Below are positions 20,451-31,900 of a stretch of DNA of 64,000 bases, one piece after another (position 1 is the stretch's first letter; each line of letters opens with the position of its first letter). The DNA comes from Simmondsia chinensis (taxonomy: Eukaryota; Streptophyta; Magnoliopsida; Caryophyllales; Simmondsiaceae). Under the pieces are notes generated by a model, which was not told where the DNA came from, did no database searches, and worked only from the letters and a program-made list of their open reading frames with translations. Both the position numbers and the translations under genes were made by a program. Location of the stretch: NCBI GenBank assembly GCA_018398585.1, contig JAGTTD010000024.1, forward strand, positions 5,298,071-5,362,070, written 5' to 3'.

Positions 20451-20499
20451 ATATTAATAAATTTGAAATTATAAAAAATGCATGAAATTAAAAAAAATT

Positions 20500-20900
20500 A
20501 TAAGATAAAATTAGAAAAAGTATAATAATATTTTTTTAACTTTGGAAAAAATTAGCTTAATAAAATTTAAAATTAAAAAAATATCAAATTAAAAATTAGT
20601 GTTTTTCTACTTTTATACAAAGGATAGGGATTTTATATAAGAAAAAATTTGGAAAAAATTTTGAAAAAAATATAATAGCCCCCTGAAGAGGGAAGGCTGT
20701 GTACATTTACCCCCCAGACCCTGCTTTTGTGGGAGCCCTCGCAGGCACTGGGTTTTGTTGTTGTTGTTGTATAATGGTATTTTTTAATTTTGGGAAAACT
20801 TAGTTTAGTAAATTTAAAATTAAAAAAAAATACATCAAATTAAAAATCAAGGATTTTCTATTGTTACATAAAAAATAGAGATTTTATAATTTTAGGTAAA
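20500..20900 (+). repeat. AT-rich duplication split by a SINE fragment
   Basis: A block around TTTAAAATTAAAAAAATA ... CAAATTAAAAATTAGTG (about 20520-20640) recurs at about 20775-20900 (TTTAAAATTAAAAAAAAATA ... CAAATTAAAAATCAAGG), one copy on each side of the SINE fragment. Confidence 0.5.
20677..20770 (+). mobile_element. 5'-truncated SINE with (TTG)n tail
   Basis: AGCCCCCTGAAGAGGGAAGG ... GTGTACATTTACCCCCCAGACC ... GGCACTGGGTTTTG(TTG)n is the 3' module of the SINE at 12589-12864 with the head missing. Flanking ATAAT on both sides (20672-20676 and 20771-20775) may be a short target duplication. Confidence 0.78.
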
Positions 20901-21258
20901 AGATAGAAGCTTTATGTTATGAAGTAAAAAATAAGAAGATTTTCTAATATTCACACAAAATACTTCTTTTTTAATTTGATACGTGTTCAAATGGATGTGG
21001 CTTATGACTGTTTTCATAATTAACAGATCCAATGAGATTCGGTGACCGGCCCATGTCCCCAGGCAACAACATATCTATAGTTGGGCCCAATGGCCCAAAA
21101 GCATGTGATAAATAGTGGGCTGCGACTTGGAGGATGAATGGGCTTTGAAGGATAATATTGGGCCCGATGAGGCCCTGCGTCCCAGCAAATAAAAGAGACT
21201 GTGTGGGACACGTGCAAAGCACGTGATCCCCACCCCCAATAAGGCGAAGCAGGGCGGA

Positions 21259-21688
21259 TACAGGGGTGCCACCTCCAAACCCGTATCCCCCACCCAAATC
21301 TGACACCCGTACCTGCCCCATTACCCGCCAAGGGTATGAAATGTATACCCGCACCCGCCCTAGCGGGTACAAACTTGTACCCATACCCGCCCCATTATCC
21401 GTAGGTATCTATTAACCGCCTCGTACCCTTCCTAACATATGTAGTCAATAATTATCTATACCCACTCATATTAGTTATTTAATATTATTTTTAAAAACCA
21501 ATTATATATTTTTTTATAACATTGATAAACAATTTAAGTTATTGAATTTAAGCATGTATTTTTTAATTTGAAAGTTAATTATGTATAAAATAAAACGGAT
21601 ATGATGGATATGAGATGGGGCGGGGCTGGTACAAAACTATATCCGTACCCACTTATACCTGTACCCATCCCATTGCCATCCCTACCCA
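21259..21688. repeat. Possible hAT-like inverted-repeat element rich in TACCCGC words
   Basis: The right end, read as reverse complement, is TAGGGATGGCAATGGGATGG. The left end CAGGGGTGCCACC is a weak match. CAGGGATGGCAA-type ends are known from plant hAT elements. The interior repeats TACCCGCACCCGCC-like words. No 8-bp duplication was found, so the boundaries are uncertain. Confidence 0.3.
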
Positions 21689-21935
21689 ACAATATAACCG
21701 ATTCCCATGGCTTGCCTGCTGCGTGAAGAATGGTGTAGAACGTTCAGGAGGTTTCTTGAGATACGTAAAAAATATAAACCGAAGTGCAAGATTAAGCAAA
21801 CACTAGCAAGATTTGAACTGAGAGAGCTGGTTCCGAAAATAATGTTAAAAAATAAAAAAATAATATTGAAAAATAAATATTTATATATCTACGGTCCACG
21901 TAGGAAGTCAAAATTGCGGATATTAAACCGCATTA

Positions 21936-22115
21936 TGAAAAAGCGGTAATAAACCGCGTCATTGAGATGCGTTTTACCTTTAGTAAAACCGCGTCCTGAT
22001 GATGTTTATAATAAGTAAACCGCATCCTGGAGACGTGGTTCAGTACATAAACCGCGTCTTGGAGATGCGCTTTATTTAAGAATAAACCGCATCTCGAAGA
22101 CGCTGTTTATTGCAA
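21936..22115. repeat. Subterminal hairpin array (AAACCGC / GCGGTTT)
   Basis: Six units of the form AAACCGC(G/A)TC, about 5-base loop, GA(T/C)GCGGTTT, spaced about 30 bp. Each unit is itself an imperfect palindrome. Similar units occur at 26170-26330 and 28215-28380. Candidate transposase-binding or fold-back DNA (inference). Confidence 0.7.
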
Positions 22116-22260
22116 ATTTACAGCACCCCCACACCCTTTCAGTCATTCAATCACACGCACACCCCCTCCTTCTCCCGCCGCTTAGCGTCTCCCTACCTCT
22201 TTCTCGTTAACGGCCGCCGGTCACGCCATCCGTCGCTCCGCTGACCTTCTTCTTGTTCAT

Positions 22261-22803
22261 ATGTTGGTTATCTTTCAAGTGACCATTGTCAGAGTTATTT
22301 CACCATTATTGCATTCCTTTCGTTCACAGGAGTTGGTAACTATAGTAATTTTAACTTCTTATATTTACAATAATGTTTTTTCTTGTTTAAAATGCATATT
22401 GGTTTATGATAATGATATGTATTATTGTAATTTTTTTCAGAATATATCTTCTTTGTATCCTATTATTTGTCATTGGAGTGGAAAGACCGAGAAAAATGGA
22501 GAGCATGTTAATTATGTTGGAGGTTATACCAGTATGATATTTGTTAGAAAAGATATTAATTTTAGTGGATTAATCAGTACGTTGAGAGAGCATTGTAATT
22601 TTGACCGAAATATTGTTAATTTGAAAGTGAAATGGGGTACTTGTTCTGTACATGGACTTCAAATGCTTGATCTTTTCAATGACAATTCATTAGAAGCAAT
22701 GTGGTCATACATTGAGCTACAGAAGCAGTTGACAACAGATTTTTATATAGAAGTTGAGCAAGAAAATCTGAATGTTGATATGAGAAATCGCCTACCTGAA
22801 TAA
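22261..22803 (+). pseudogene. MULE 1 transposase, N-terminal region
   Basis: Open for 180 codons (TAA at 22801-22803). The 5' part up to about 22440 looks like promoter, UTR or intron rather than protein: the same DNA is conserved in the noncoding end-fragment at 27799-28444, and TTTTTTTCAG at 22432-22441 looks like a splice acceptor. The coding-like part starts near SSLYPIICHWSGKTEKNGEH and continues VNYVGG ... DRNIVNLKVKWGTC. This resembles the N-terminal PB1-like domain of plant MuDR transposases. It is followed in another frame by the main domain. Confidence 0.65.
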
Positions 22804-22815
22804 CAGTCAACTTAT

Positions 22816-24476
22816 ATGTATCCAGCATCTTACTCAAATTTGTTGTTGTCTGTTGAATCCCAATCTTACGGGCAGAATATGATGCATTATCCTATGTCTA
22901 ATCATGGGTATGGGGTTGCTCCAAGTATGCCTCAAAATTATGTGACCGATATTAGTATTCCAGCTCGTCCAACTTTATTACTGGAATGTCCTGCCAATAA
23001 TGCAATTCTATATAATTCCGGATTGGGTCGAGCTGGTGCATCAAGTAGCCATACTGGGCAAGCCTTGAGTGTCCCTAATGAAGGATGTCCAATGCCACAA
23101 TCTAATCCTGTGATAGAATATGCAGAACAAGGTGGTGATGTTGATGAAGTATTTGTTAGTACAATTTATAATGACAGTGATCAGGGCTATTCGATCGAGG
23201 ATGAAGATAGTGAGCGAATCGACGAAATCGAAAGGAAGCTTGAACAGGATGATAGGAATGACGATGTCGTTGATGAGCAAATTAATGAAACTGAAATGGA
23301 GTTTGCCCATAATGACACGGATGAAGATCTTGTTAGTGCTCGTGCTCCGGTACCTGAATTTGCTCGTATCAGTGAACATCCCTATGTCGAACCTGATGAG
23401 TTTAATTTTCACTATGATCCTACGGGCGAATTTGTAGTGGGACAACTTTTTGATACCAAAAAAGATGTCATAAACACTGTGCAACAGTATTCGGCAAGAA
23501 ACAATCAATTTTGTAAGACAGCTGAATCAACTCCGCTGAAATTAGTGTACAAATGCAAGAAGAGGGATTGTCTATGGTGGTTAAGGGCCGTTGCCAAAGA
23601 TCCACAATTCCCTTACTTTATAGTTGTAAAGTATAGAGGTCCTCACACATGTGTCAGCGATGTGTTTGCCCAGAACAATCGCTTGGTAAGCTCATCTTTT
23701 GTTGCCCAACATGTAATGGAACTTGTTAGAACACAATTGTCATTTTTTGCGAGTTCTATTGCTCAAGTTATTTCTGATCATTTTTGGTTAAAGATAACAT
23801 ATAAAACAACTTGGTTGGCGAAACAAAGAGCAATTGACAATATATTTGGCACATTTGAGGACTCTTATGCAAAACTTCCCCAAATTTTGAGAGCCATTAA
23901 AAGATCAAATCCTGGTACAAAAATTGTATTCAGAAGTATTCCAACTTCAAATCCTTCTATCCACTTTTTTGGCAAAGCTTTTTGGTCGTTTGGGCCATCC
24001 ATACAAGGGTTTCAGTTTTGTCGTCTTGTCATATCCATCGATGGTACCCATCTTTATAGGAAGTATAAGGGAGCATTATTGCTTGCTATTGCTTCTGATG
24101 CCAATAATCAAGCGTTTCTCTTAGCATTTGCTCTCGTAGAAAGCAGAGTAATGCTAGTTGGTCATGGTTCATGAAGTACTTGAAAAAACATGTAATAGGG
24201 GAAAGAGAAGTCTGTGTGATTTCGGATTGTCACGTTGGAATAATGAATGTAATGAGTAGAAGAGAATGGAGAGGGCCAAATGCCTATCATAGGATTTGTT
24301 CGAGACACCTTGTATCCAAGGTAAATGTAAGGTATCGAAATAAAAATTTGAAAAATATGACACACTATGCTGCAAGGCAGGCTCAAACCAGGAAACTCAA
24401 CTCCACATTCGATAGAATCAGCGAGCTGAATATTGATGTGCGCAGATATCTTGGTGAAATTGGCCTGAACAAGTAG
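22816..24476 (+). pseudogene. MULE 1 transposase, DNA-binding and catalytic region
   Basis: 22816-24174 is open for 452 codons: an acidic linker (EDEDSERIDEIERKLEQDD region), then the MuDR DNA-binding domain (EFVVGQLFDTKKDVINTVQQ; CKKRDCLWWLRAV; GPHTC), then the MULE catalytic core with VISIDGTHLYRKYKGALLLA (first Asp) and SDANNQAFLLAFALVE. A frameshift near 24150 moves the frame to 24171-24476, which continues WFMKYLKKHVIG ... VISDCHVGIM (second Asp) and the CSRHLVSKVN region. TAG at 24474-24476 interrupts. The role would be cut-and-paste transposition in the nucleus; this copy cannot make the full protein. Confidence 0.87.
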
Positions 24477-25329
24477 GCTTTTTGCCATGACCAAGGGAAG
24501 CGATATGGGCTCATGACGACTAATATGGTTGAAATCATGAATGCTGTGCTGAAGGGAGTACTTAGACTTCCCGTCGCTTCACTTGTAGAGTTGACCTTCT
24601 ATCAGACAAATAAGTGGTTTGTTAGATAGCGAGGAGTTGCGGGTGAGCTTCTTGCTGAAGCGAAAACTTGTTGCCCCAAAATCAATGAGAAATTGGAGTC
24701 CAATAAGGCTAAGGCGCGATATCATCGCGTTGAAATATTTGATTACCAAAGAGGATATATGAGGTCATCACTGTAGCAGGCAATAGGAAGAGAGGAAAAG
24801 GACGGCATAAACAAACCATTAAACTCGAAGAAAGGACTTGCTCCTGTCAAAAGCTGCAGTTGTATGGTATCCCATGTTCTCATGTTCTTGCCATATGCCA
24901 CAATCGAAATTATGATCCTTTATCATTCATGAACTCTTATTATTCCCTTCCTATGTATCGTGATTCATACGGCCCAAGTTCAATCCAATTCCGAACAAGG
25001 GATATTGGGAGCAGTATGACGGACCAAAAATAATCCCGAATCCTAGTTTAAGGTGAAGTCAAGGCCGCCCACCCTCAAAACGAATTCAAAATGAGATGGA
25101 TGAGAATGGCGACACAAGGAGGGTCACATGTGGGTTTTGTAAGGAAAAAGGTCATAATGTATTGACATGTACGAAGAAAAAAGAGCACAAGGCTCGGTTA
25201 GCAGCTAGTAACAGTGAAATATATGACGATAATATTTATTTATGTTTTATTCATATTAATTTTTATCTTGTATTTCGTTATTTATACATATTGGTTAATT
25301 TTGATAAACTTTATCTTGTGATAGCGTAA
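24477..25329 (+). pseudogene. MULE 1 transposase, C-terminal SWIM and zinc-knuckle region
   Basis: After the TAG the frame reads the C-terminal catalytic part (YGLMTTNMVEIMNAVLKG, containing the conserved Glu). Further stops lie near 24627 and 24774. In shifted frames a SWIM zinc finger is readable around 24837-24905 (CSCQKLQLYGIPCSHVLA). A CCHC knuckle CGFCKEKGHNVLTC sits at about 25129-25170. The TAA at 25327-25329 ends that frame. Confidence 0.8.
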
Positions 25330-26150
25330 TGGAGCCAGGCCTAGCTGACCCCAGCCTGCTATAGCTACAGTCTCAATATAATATGGGATGGAGAGGTGAG
25401 TTTAATATTATATTGTTCATATTTTTTAGTTTATTGGACTTATAAATTATCTCTATGTTGTTCATAATGAGTGTTTTTGCTTCTTGTTACAGGATGCGGG
25501 ACCAACATGATGAGGACCATCAACAATTTCAGGATGCGCCTTTTGAAAATGTTGATGAAAGTCTTATTTATGAAGAAAATGTTATCGTTGAAGAAGATAT
25601 TTCTTGACAACATCCAATACATGAAGATATTGGTAGAAGCAGATGACGAGTTAGGCATAGAGGTAGAGATCGAGGCAGGGGCAGAGGGAGAGATAGAGGC
25701 GTAAGCAACAAACGAAGAGCTCCATTTTTGTCTTAATTTTGATATCTATGTAATTTTAGTTTAAATGTTATATTTGTATATTGTACGCATATATTTTATT
25801 AGAATAGAAGATAATCTTTTTTCATAATATGAATGTGAGGTAATTTATTCTTATAAATTACTATATTGATATTGCGTAATTGTTTATATTTACGGATGCT
25901 GTAGATATATTATAATTGGGTAAAGGACAACAATAAAATTGTTGTTTGATATTTAGAAGTTGAAAATCGTGATAATTGTATGACAACAGGATACTTGGAA
26001 TTTTTTAGCTTCAAAGCATGATAATAAGTCCCGTTTCTAGGACGTGGTTTAATGACAAAGAGTAAAACCAACAATTGTGAATGGTATTGGTAGTGAACCG
26101 GGTTGTGGAAATGCGGTTTAGTGCTAGAGGCGCAAAAAATTTTAAGGTCA
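25330..26150 (+). other. MULE 1 3' region with a probable last exon
   Basis: TTGTTACAG at 25484-25492 looks like a splice acceptor. It is followed by an acidic stretch (DEDHQQFQDAPFENVDES, about 25509-25562) and, after a stop at 25605-25607, an Arg/Gly-rich tail (about 25650-25700) of the type ending many MULE transposases. The remainder is AT-rich 3' DNA. Confidence 0.5.
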
Positions 26151-26159
26151 GAGGCGGGG

Positions 26160-26426
26160 AATTTTTGAAATAAAACACGTTTACATAAAACCGCATTAAC
26201 TAAACGCGGTTATATTTATAAAATTGTGTTAATTAAACGCGTTGTTATCTGATAAGAACCGCGTTTACTTAATGCAATTTATTGTGAATAAATCTGATAT
26301 TTTGTAACGCGGTTTAATATCCGAAATTTTGAAATCCTATGTGGACCGTAGATAGGTAAATATTTATTTTTCAACATTATTTTATTTATTTTTTTTATTT
26401 TTCGGCATTATTTTCGGAGCCTCCTC
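26160..26426. repeat. MULE 1 right subterminal hairpins and terminal repeat
   Basis: Units AAACCGCATTAACTAAACGCGGTTA, AAGAACCGCGTTTACTT and AACGCGGTTTAATATCCGAA lead into the inverted copy of the left terminal repeat (about 26315-26426). Confidence 0.75.
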
Positions 26427-26560
26427 TACGTATTAAACCCTAGTATGTTGTGAGCTCAAATCAGATTGACCTAAATCCTCAACTTTATAAACGAAGGCAT
26501 CACCCTTCTCCCACATAAAACCCCCACCGCCTTCCCCCTTTCTCCCACGGCGGGGCAAAT
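26427..26560 (+). promoter_or_regulatory. Promoter / 5' UTR of the TFIIIC5-like exon
   Basis: A TATA-like CTTTATAA at 26483-26490 lies about 75 bases before the ATG. The stretch before the start codon is C-rich (CCCCCACCGCCTTCCCCC), as in many plant leaders. The MULE end abuts this promoter. Confidence 0.4.
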
Positions 26561-26695
26561 ATGGGTATCATCGAAGAAGGGATGGCGAGAGGGCGTCTGC
26601 CAATTGCAGAGGCGTTTGCGGTTCACTATCCCGGGTATCTGTCATCTACATCTCGTGCCATTGAAACCCTCGGTGGGAATGATGCAGTTCTCAAG
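26561..26695 (+). CDS. TFIIIC subunit 5-like (GTF3C5/Sfc1-type), first coding exon
   Basis: ATG at 26561 opens 45 codons, MGIIEEGMARGRLPIAEAF then AVHYPGYLSSTSRAIETLGG and NDAVLK. They end exactly at AAG|GTATTT, a splice donor in phase 0. The YPG ... A-x-x-TLGG pattern is the conserved N-terminus of the tau95/GTF3C5 subunit of TFIIIC, which binds the A box of Pol III genes and helps recruit TFIIIB. The next exon, which should carry the LELxFRPxDPYSHP-type motif, was not found downstream. 28.4-54.7 kb is transposon-filled, so the gene is either truncated or has a very long first intron. It is too short for a standard ORF search. The exon itself has no stop or frameshift. Confidence 0.72.
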
Positions 26696-27119
26696 GTATT
26701 TATTGCTTTTATGCCAGTGATACTTTAAAATCATTCTTGTGTGTTTACCAAATCATTAAAATTTTGGGATTGTTTGTAGGTTCTAGATATGATTTTAGAG
26801 CCTATTTGATGGATATATACTTTCTTCAAACTTTAATAGCTCCTACTATTAGTAAAAATGGAATTTATCACTTACTTATTTTATGTTTTGATATCTAGTT
26901 TAAAAAAATATTTTAAGTTTTGATATTTTATCACTTTCTTATCTCAATATTCCAATATATATAGTTCTACCCTGCCTAAGTTTCAAATATTTTATTACTT
27001 AGGTAAGTTTTGCCAGCATTAAACCAATTTTCGATGGCGAATGCTTATATGCAACATTATTTGAACAATATTCATGTACTTTCCATTGAAATCTTATTAT
27101 TATATTCATATGTTATTTT
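26696..27119 (+). other. Putative intron 1 of the TFIIIC5-like gene
   Basis: T-rich, intron-like sequence following the GTATTT donor. No downstream exon recognised. Confidence 0.4.
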
Positions 27120-27560
27120 ATAAAAGTTAGGAGAATACTAGGTGAACTTATCATATGTGCGGCCTAGTGCATCAAAACCTACAATCATCCAACCAATCAT
27201 CCACTTGACTCCCTTCTATGAAGATATGAGTAACTTGCACACCAACCATCGAATGTCCATAATAATATTTCTAATTTGCCATGGACAAATAATCTCATTC
27301 CTTAATGCCTTTATTGCGACCAAAATTATCACCCCTGACAAGGAACCGGTTAAACCCCAAGTCAATACGTTTTCGATACCATATATGGTCGCAACCGCTT
27401 CTTCCACTGGTTTAGATGATTTCTAATAAAATGACATGCAACAACAAATTGTTTCCTTGATTGATCAAAATTCACCTTAACCATTCAACACTTGGCGGTC
27501 TCCATTGCACATAGCACTGCTCTCTCCTAATCAATTTGGCTGAGTTAGAGCCAAATCTCA
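27120..27560 (-). pseudogene. Possible RNase H-like (RVT_3 type) fragment
   Basis: On the minus strand the pieces VNFD, FIRNHLNQW, EEAVATIYGIENVLTWGL, ALRNEII and MDIRWLVCKLL occur in the order seen in plant RNase H-like domains of LINEs and related genes (VNFDG ... VIRNH.G ... EAxA ... AELWA). It has several stops and the match is by pattern only. Confidence 0.35.
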
Positions 27561-27798
27561 ACTTTGGTCAGATAATTGCTCGTACTCTATTAAGGAAACT
27601 TAGTTTGTTTCTGTGAATAATCTTGTCGGGGTAAGCTAGACTTCTCTAATGACCTCTTCATTATTAACCTTCTAGACTGTCTGTATGAGTGTGATAAGTT
27701 GGGGTAATTGTTTAGGAGCATCGTGTCAACATGTACAATTCATGTCTTGAAGTCCTCACATGAGCTGAATGTTGGAAGCCTCTTGTGGAATCCTGCCA

Positions 27799-28444
27799 TA
27801 CCCCCAACATAGTTAACATGCTCTCCATTTTTCTCGGCCTTTCCAACCCAATGACAAATAATAGGATACAAAGAAGACATATTCTGAAAAAATTACAATA
27901 ATACTTATCATTATCATAAACCAATATGCATTTTAAACAAGAAAAAACATTATTGCAAACATAAGAAGTTAAAATTACTGTAGTTACCAACTCTTGTGAA
28001 TGAAAGGAATGTAATAATGGTGAAATAACTCTGACAATGGTCACTTGAAAGATAACCGACGTATGAACTAGAAGAAGGTCAGCGGAGCGACGGATGGCGT
28101 GACCGGCGGTGGGTTAACGAGAAAGAGGTAGAGAGACGCTGAGCGGCGGGAGAGGGATGGGGTGTGCGTGCGAGTGAATGATTGAAAGGGTGTGGGGGGT
28201 GCCGTAAATTTGCCATAAACCGCATCTTGGAGATGCCGTTTATTCTTAAATAAACCGTGTCTCTAGAACGCGGTTTACTTATTATACGCGTCATCAGAAC
28301 GTTTTACTAAAGGTAAAACGCATCTCAATGAAGTGGTTTATTGTGAATAAAACCGCTTTTTCATAATGCGGTTTAATGTAAATATTTATTTTTCAACATT
28401 ATTTTATTTATTTTTTTTTCAGTATTAATTTCGGAACCGGCTCT
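27799..28444 (-). mobile_element. MULE 2, inverted end-fragment of the MULE 1 family
   Basis: The minus strand is nearly colinear with 21824-22540. It shares the terminal GAGCCGGTTCCGAAA, the AAACCGC hairpin array (28215-28380), the CTCACGCACACCCC-type leader and the coding-like start up to TGTTGGGGGTA, where similarity stops abruptly at about 27799. The other terminus was not found. It has only an end and is therefore a deletion derivative or a broken copy. Confidence 0.78.
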
Positions 28445-28984
28445 ACATATGCTATATAAACATATCAGGTCATGAGAGTAATTTATCGCTTAAAAATTGT
28501 CTCTTGTACTCCTCAAATAATAAAATTATTTTGCTCCTCTCTTCCCTACGGGTAGACTTTTAACCAAACCACTTAAATACAGGTGTTTTAGTTTTTCTCC
28601 CAATTCCTTCGTTTTGGGAAGTTTAACAGCTAGTGGGAGGATAGAGTTACGGCAGTGCGTGGCCTTGCTGAGCCGCACGTGGTGTGAGCAAAGGAGAGTG
28701 AGAGTAGATAAGTTTACCTGTGTGGTTTAGGTGGTGTGAAGATGGGAGGCGGCAATGGCTGTGCTTTCGAAGCCGACCAGAGCCGGATAGTGATTGAGGG
28801 AGAAGACTGTTGTTACATAGATGTCGAAGTGAGAGAGAGAGAGAGAGAGAGAGATGAGTCGCGGGCTGAGGGTTTAACAACAATTCAGGGTTTTTCTATT
28901 TCCACTAAAACAAGATTAAACTTTAAAGAAAACTAGTGGTCTGCGCGTACAGATAGTTTTTATATTTTAAAAAGTTCTAAAGGT
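28445..28984. other. Unassigned segment with a GA microsatellite and a possible exon
   Basis: 28640-28900 is less AT-rich than its surroundings. On the + strand ATG 28741 opens MGGGNGCAFEADQSRIVIEG and reaches the (GA)n at about 28831-28852. On the minus strand CACACAG|GTAAACTT (about 28714-28728) looks like a splice donor, so this could be the first exon of a minus-strand gene. Neither reading could be named. Confidence 0.3.
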
Positions 28985-31900
28985 AAATTATAAAAAATTC
29001 TCACACTTTTATTACAAAAATTAAAAACCCCATTATAAAAATAATCAAACATTTTACCCACTCATTTTTTTCAAAATTATCACTTTACTCCATTTTTTTC
29101 AAAATGCCTGACTTTACTCCAATTTGTTAACTTGGCCATTAAATCAACTTTTTTATGATTATTTTACCCTTTAGCAGTGAGGGATAAAATGTTCAATTTT
29201 ATTTTTAGAGGGGTTTTTTATTTTTCATTTTTTTTGTAAACTTTATTTATGAAATTTGTTATTAAAGAAAAATTATAGAGTTTTCTGTAATCTATTTAAA
29301 AATTAATTTTTTTTAAAAAAAATTGTATGTATTATTAATTCATGCCTTACCTCTAACCAATTTTTCTTTGTTAGAATTTAAAATATTATTTAATCAATTG
29401 TGATAATGGTAATATAAATTATATGTTAACTATATTTATTTCTTGCGTAAAACACTAAATATGATATCTTTATGACACTATTTTTGTTCTTAATTCTAAC
29501 TTCTTATGTAATTTAAAGTCCTAAGTAAATTGAGATAAAATATAAAAAAAAAATAATTCTAAACTCATATTCATTCTAAATATGAAGAAAACATATTAAA
29601 TATGTGGCTTGTTCAATTTGATAAAAAGTAACATGTTGTACTTGTACTAAATCGAGGTTGTATCTAAGTTATAATTACTTATTTTAAGTAATATTTTTAT
29701 GTTGTAGCAGACTTTATTAATCGTGGTGTAAGCCTAGCTAAAGAATTCTAAATTAATAATAATATGCTAACCTAACAATAGTGAAATTCTATCATAAATC
29801 AATTATAATTACAACTAATAATAGATCATATGAGATAGAAGTTACAATTATTCTATTTATCTTCTAATGTCCTAACTCTAAATTTTTTGTGTTAAAAAAA
29901 GAAATCTTAATTTTAATCATTTCTCCTCCATTTTTATTAAATATTTTTCTTCAACAAGAGTAAATTCAAAAATAAATCAACATAGAGATAAGGAGAGACA
30001 ATTTCATCACCTTAAATGGTGTCAACAACAAATATACAAGTACAAAAAACATAAAAAAAAATAAAATTATGTTTTATCATAACATGTTTTCTAGACAATC
30101 AATTAGGGTTGTTCAGTCCATAATATTGCAATGTATATGTATGGACATAATTTAAGTACCAAAATCAATACATTGCCCCGTTAATATGATCATACACAAC
30201 TTAAAAAAGTGGTCCAAAATGCATATGGTTTAAAGGAATTGAGTCTAATCTACTCGTGTCTAGTTAAAGTAGACTTTGAGCTTGTATTGTTGGTTAAATG
30301 TGGAGATAATGAAGCTTGAACCTGCATTTAAGGAAATATAAATATAGTTAGGTTCTAGTTAACATATCAGATGAATGGACAATGAATAAGTTAAAATACA
30401 CTTACATGTGTAGCAAATGGGTCATTTCCAACCCTTGCTAATGGACACGAAGTAGTAACTCGTCCATTGGTTTCTTCAGTTAATGTTGTACTACCTTGAA
30501 TCCTTGCTTTCCACTTCACTCTTTCCCTTGGAACCACACTGCTAATGTTGTTAATTATGTCCATTCCTAATTCCCAATTCCCACAGGAGCACTAGAATTT
30601 TTACCTCTTCCCCTTCCTCTACCTCTCTCACCTCTAACTCTACTTGCACCCATTTCACTTGTATCACCAATAACACCACTCTGTGAAGAAAATCATTAGA
30701 GTATCTATAGTAGCAAACTGTGACATATCAATCGAACTTCCTAAGCTCGAATCATAATTAAGGTGTATTGCATGCCTCTGCAATGGTGGCCTTCCAACTT
30801 TCCCTCTATCACCCCTAGGATGTCTTGCACCTCTTTCAAGTGCTCTACCTCCTTCTCCCTTACAACTCCTACTATTTATGTCCTCGTTGTTTGCATTTAG
30901 AACAAGTAACACTGGAGCGAATTCTTCTCTTTTTGTTAGGATTTTTGGCCTCATCAAGAGCTCTCTTCCTTGCTTTCTTAGGCCTTCCACTTTGCTTTTT
31001 ATAGGGAGGTGGCACAATCGGGGGTAAATTAGTCTTGGCCCACATCTTGGAGTTTGGAATGGGGTGGATCATGAAGCTATAACACTTAAGATAAGTCTCC
31101 TTATGAAAGTATGGGTCCACAAAGCCTTGAGGATCTTCACCAATGTAATTGATGGAAGCTAATACATGTTGACAAGGAATTCCAGTAACTTGCCATTTCC
31201 TGCAAGCGCATGTTTTCCTATCCAAGTTAACTACATGATCGATGTCAAACTCAATCACCTCATACATCCTTCTGCTACCATATTCAACCAAACAATTTGA
31301 AGCTAACCCCACATCTACATAGTTTTGCTTCTATTCTAGGACACAATTTACCCACATTTTTAATCTTTTAGCTTGAATTCTTTGCTGATGTGTCTTCTAA
31401 TCATCTCCAACATAATCAATATTGGTTTATCTCTTGCATTCTTAATATATTTATTCCATGCTTCAGAAGGATTGTTACATAACAAATCGCATTTGGTTCT
31501 ACTATTAAATAAAGATCTTGTCCACAAATTGGGAGGTACCTTAGTCAATTGTAAGCTTCTTCATTAAGCTTCTATATGTTTTCCATGTGCACTTCAAAAT
31601 CTTGAACAATATAAGAAGTTGCGGCTACTCACGTCTCATCCTTCAACTTAAGCAATTTATACCCACTATTTTTGAAACTACTGTATAAATGTCTTACATA
31701 GAACCTATGCTCTGCATTTAGTATCACATCCTCAAAGCTATAAACCAAGCCCTTGCACAAAAAAAAAAAAAAAAAAAAAAAAGAAGAGTAAATCGCTAAA
31801 TGAAGAAGTAATGAATAAATAGATTAATATATAACTAAGCTTATACTATGTTAATTTTTGCCTGCAATAAAAACCCAATCATATTCATCAACTAGTCTAA

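Larger units (their letters stand above)
21824..26426 (+). mobile_element. Mutator-like element (MULE) 1
   Basis: Terminal inverted repeats of about 110 bp: left GAGCTGGTTCCGAAAATAAT ... ATCTACGGTCCACGTAGGA ... GGATATTAAACCGC; right, as reverse complement, GAGGAGGCTCCGAAAATAAT ... ATCTACGGTCCACATAGGA ... GGATATTAAACCGC. It encloses a MuDR-type transposase gene on the + strand. No matching 9-bp target duplication was found. Another end of the same family lies inverted at 27799-28444. Confidence 0.82.

Noticed and set aside
20971..21384. Minus-strand ORF of 137 codons rich in Gly/Tyr/Pro
   Set aside because: It lies over a low-complexity TACCCGC repeat and GC-richer spacer; overlapping ORFs in other frames are equally long and none has recognisable homology.
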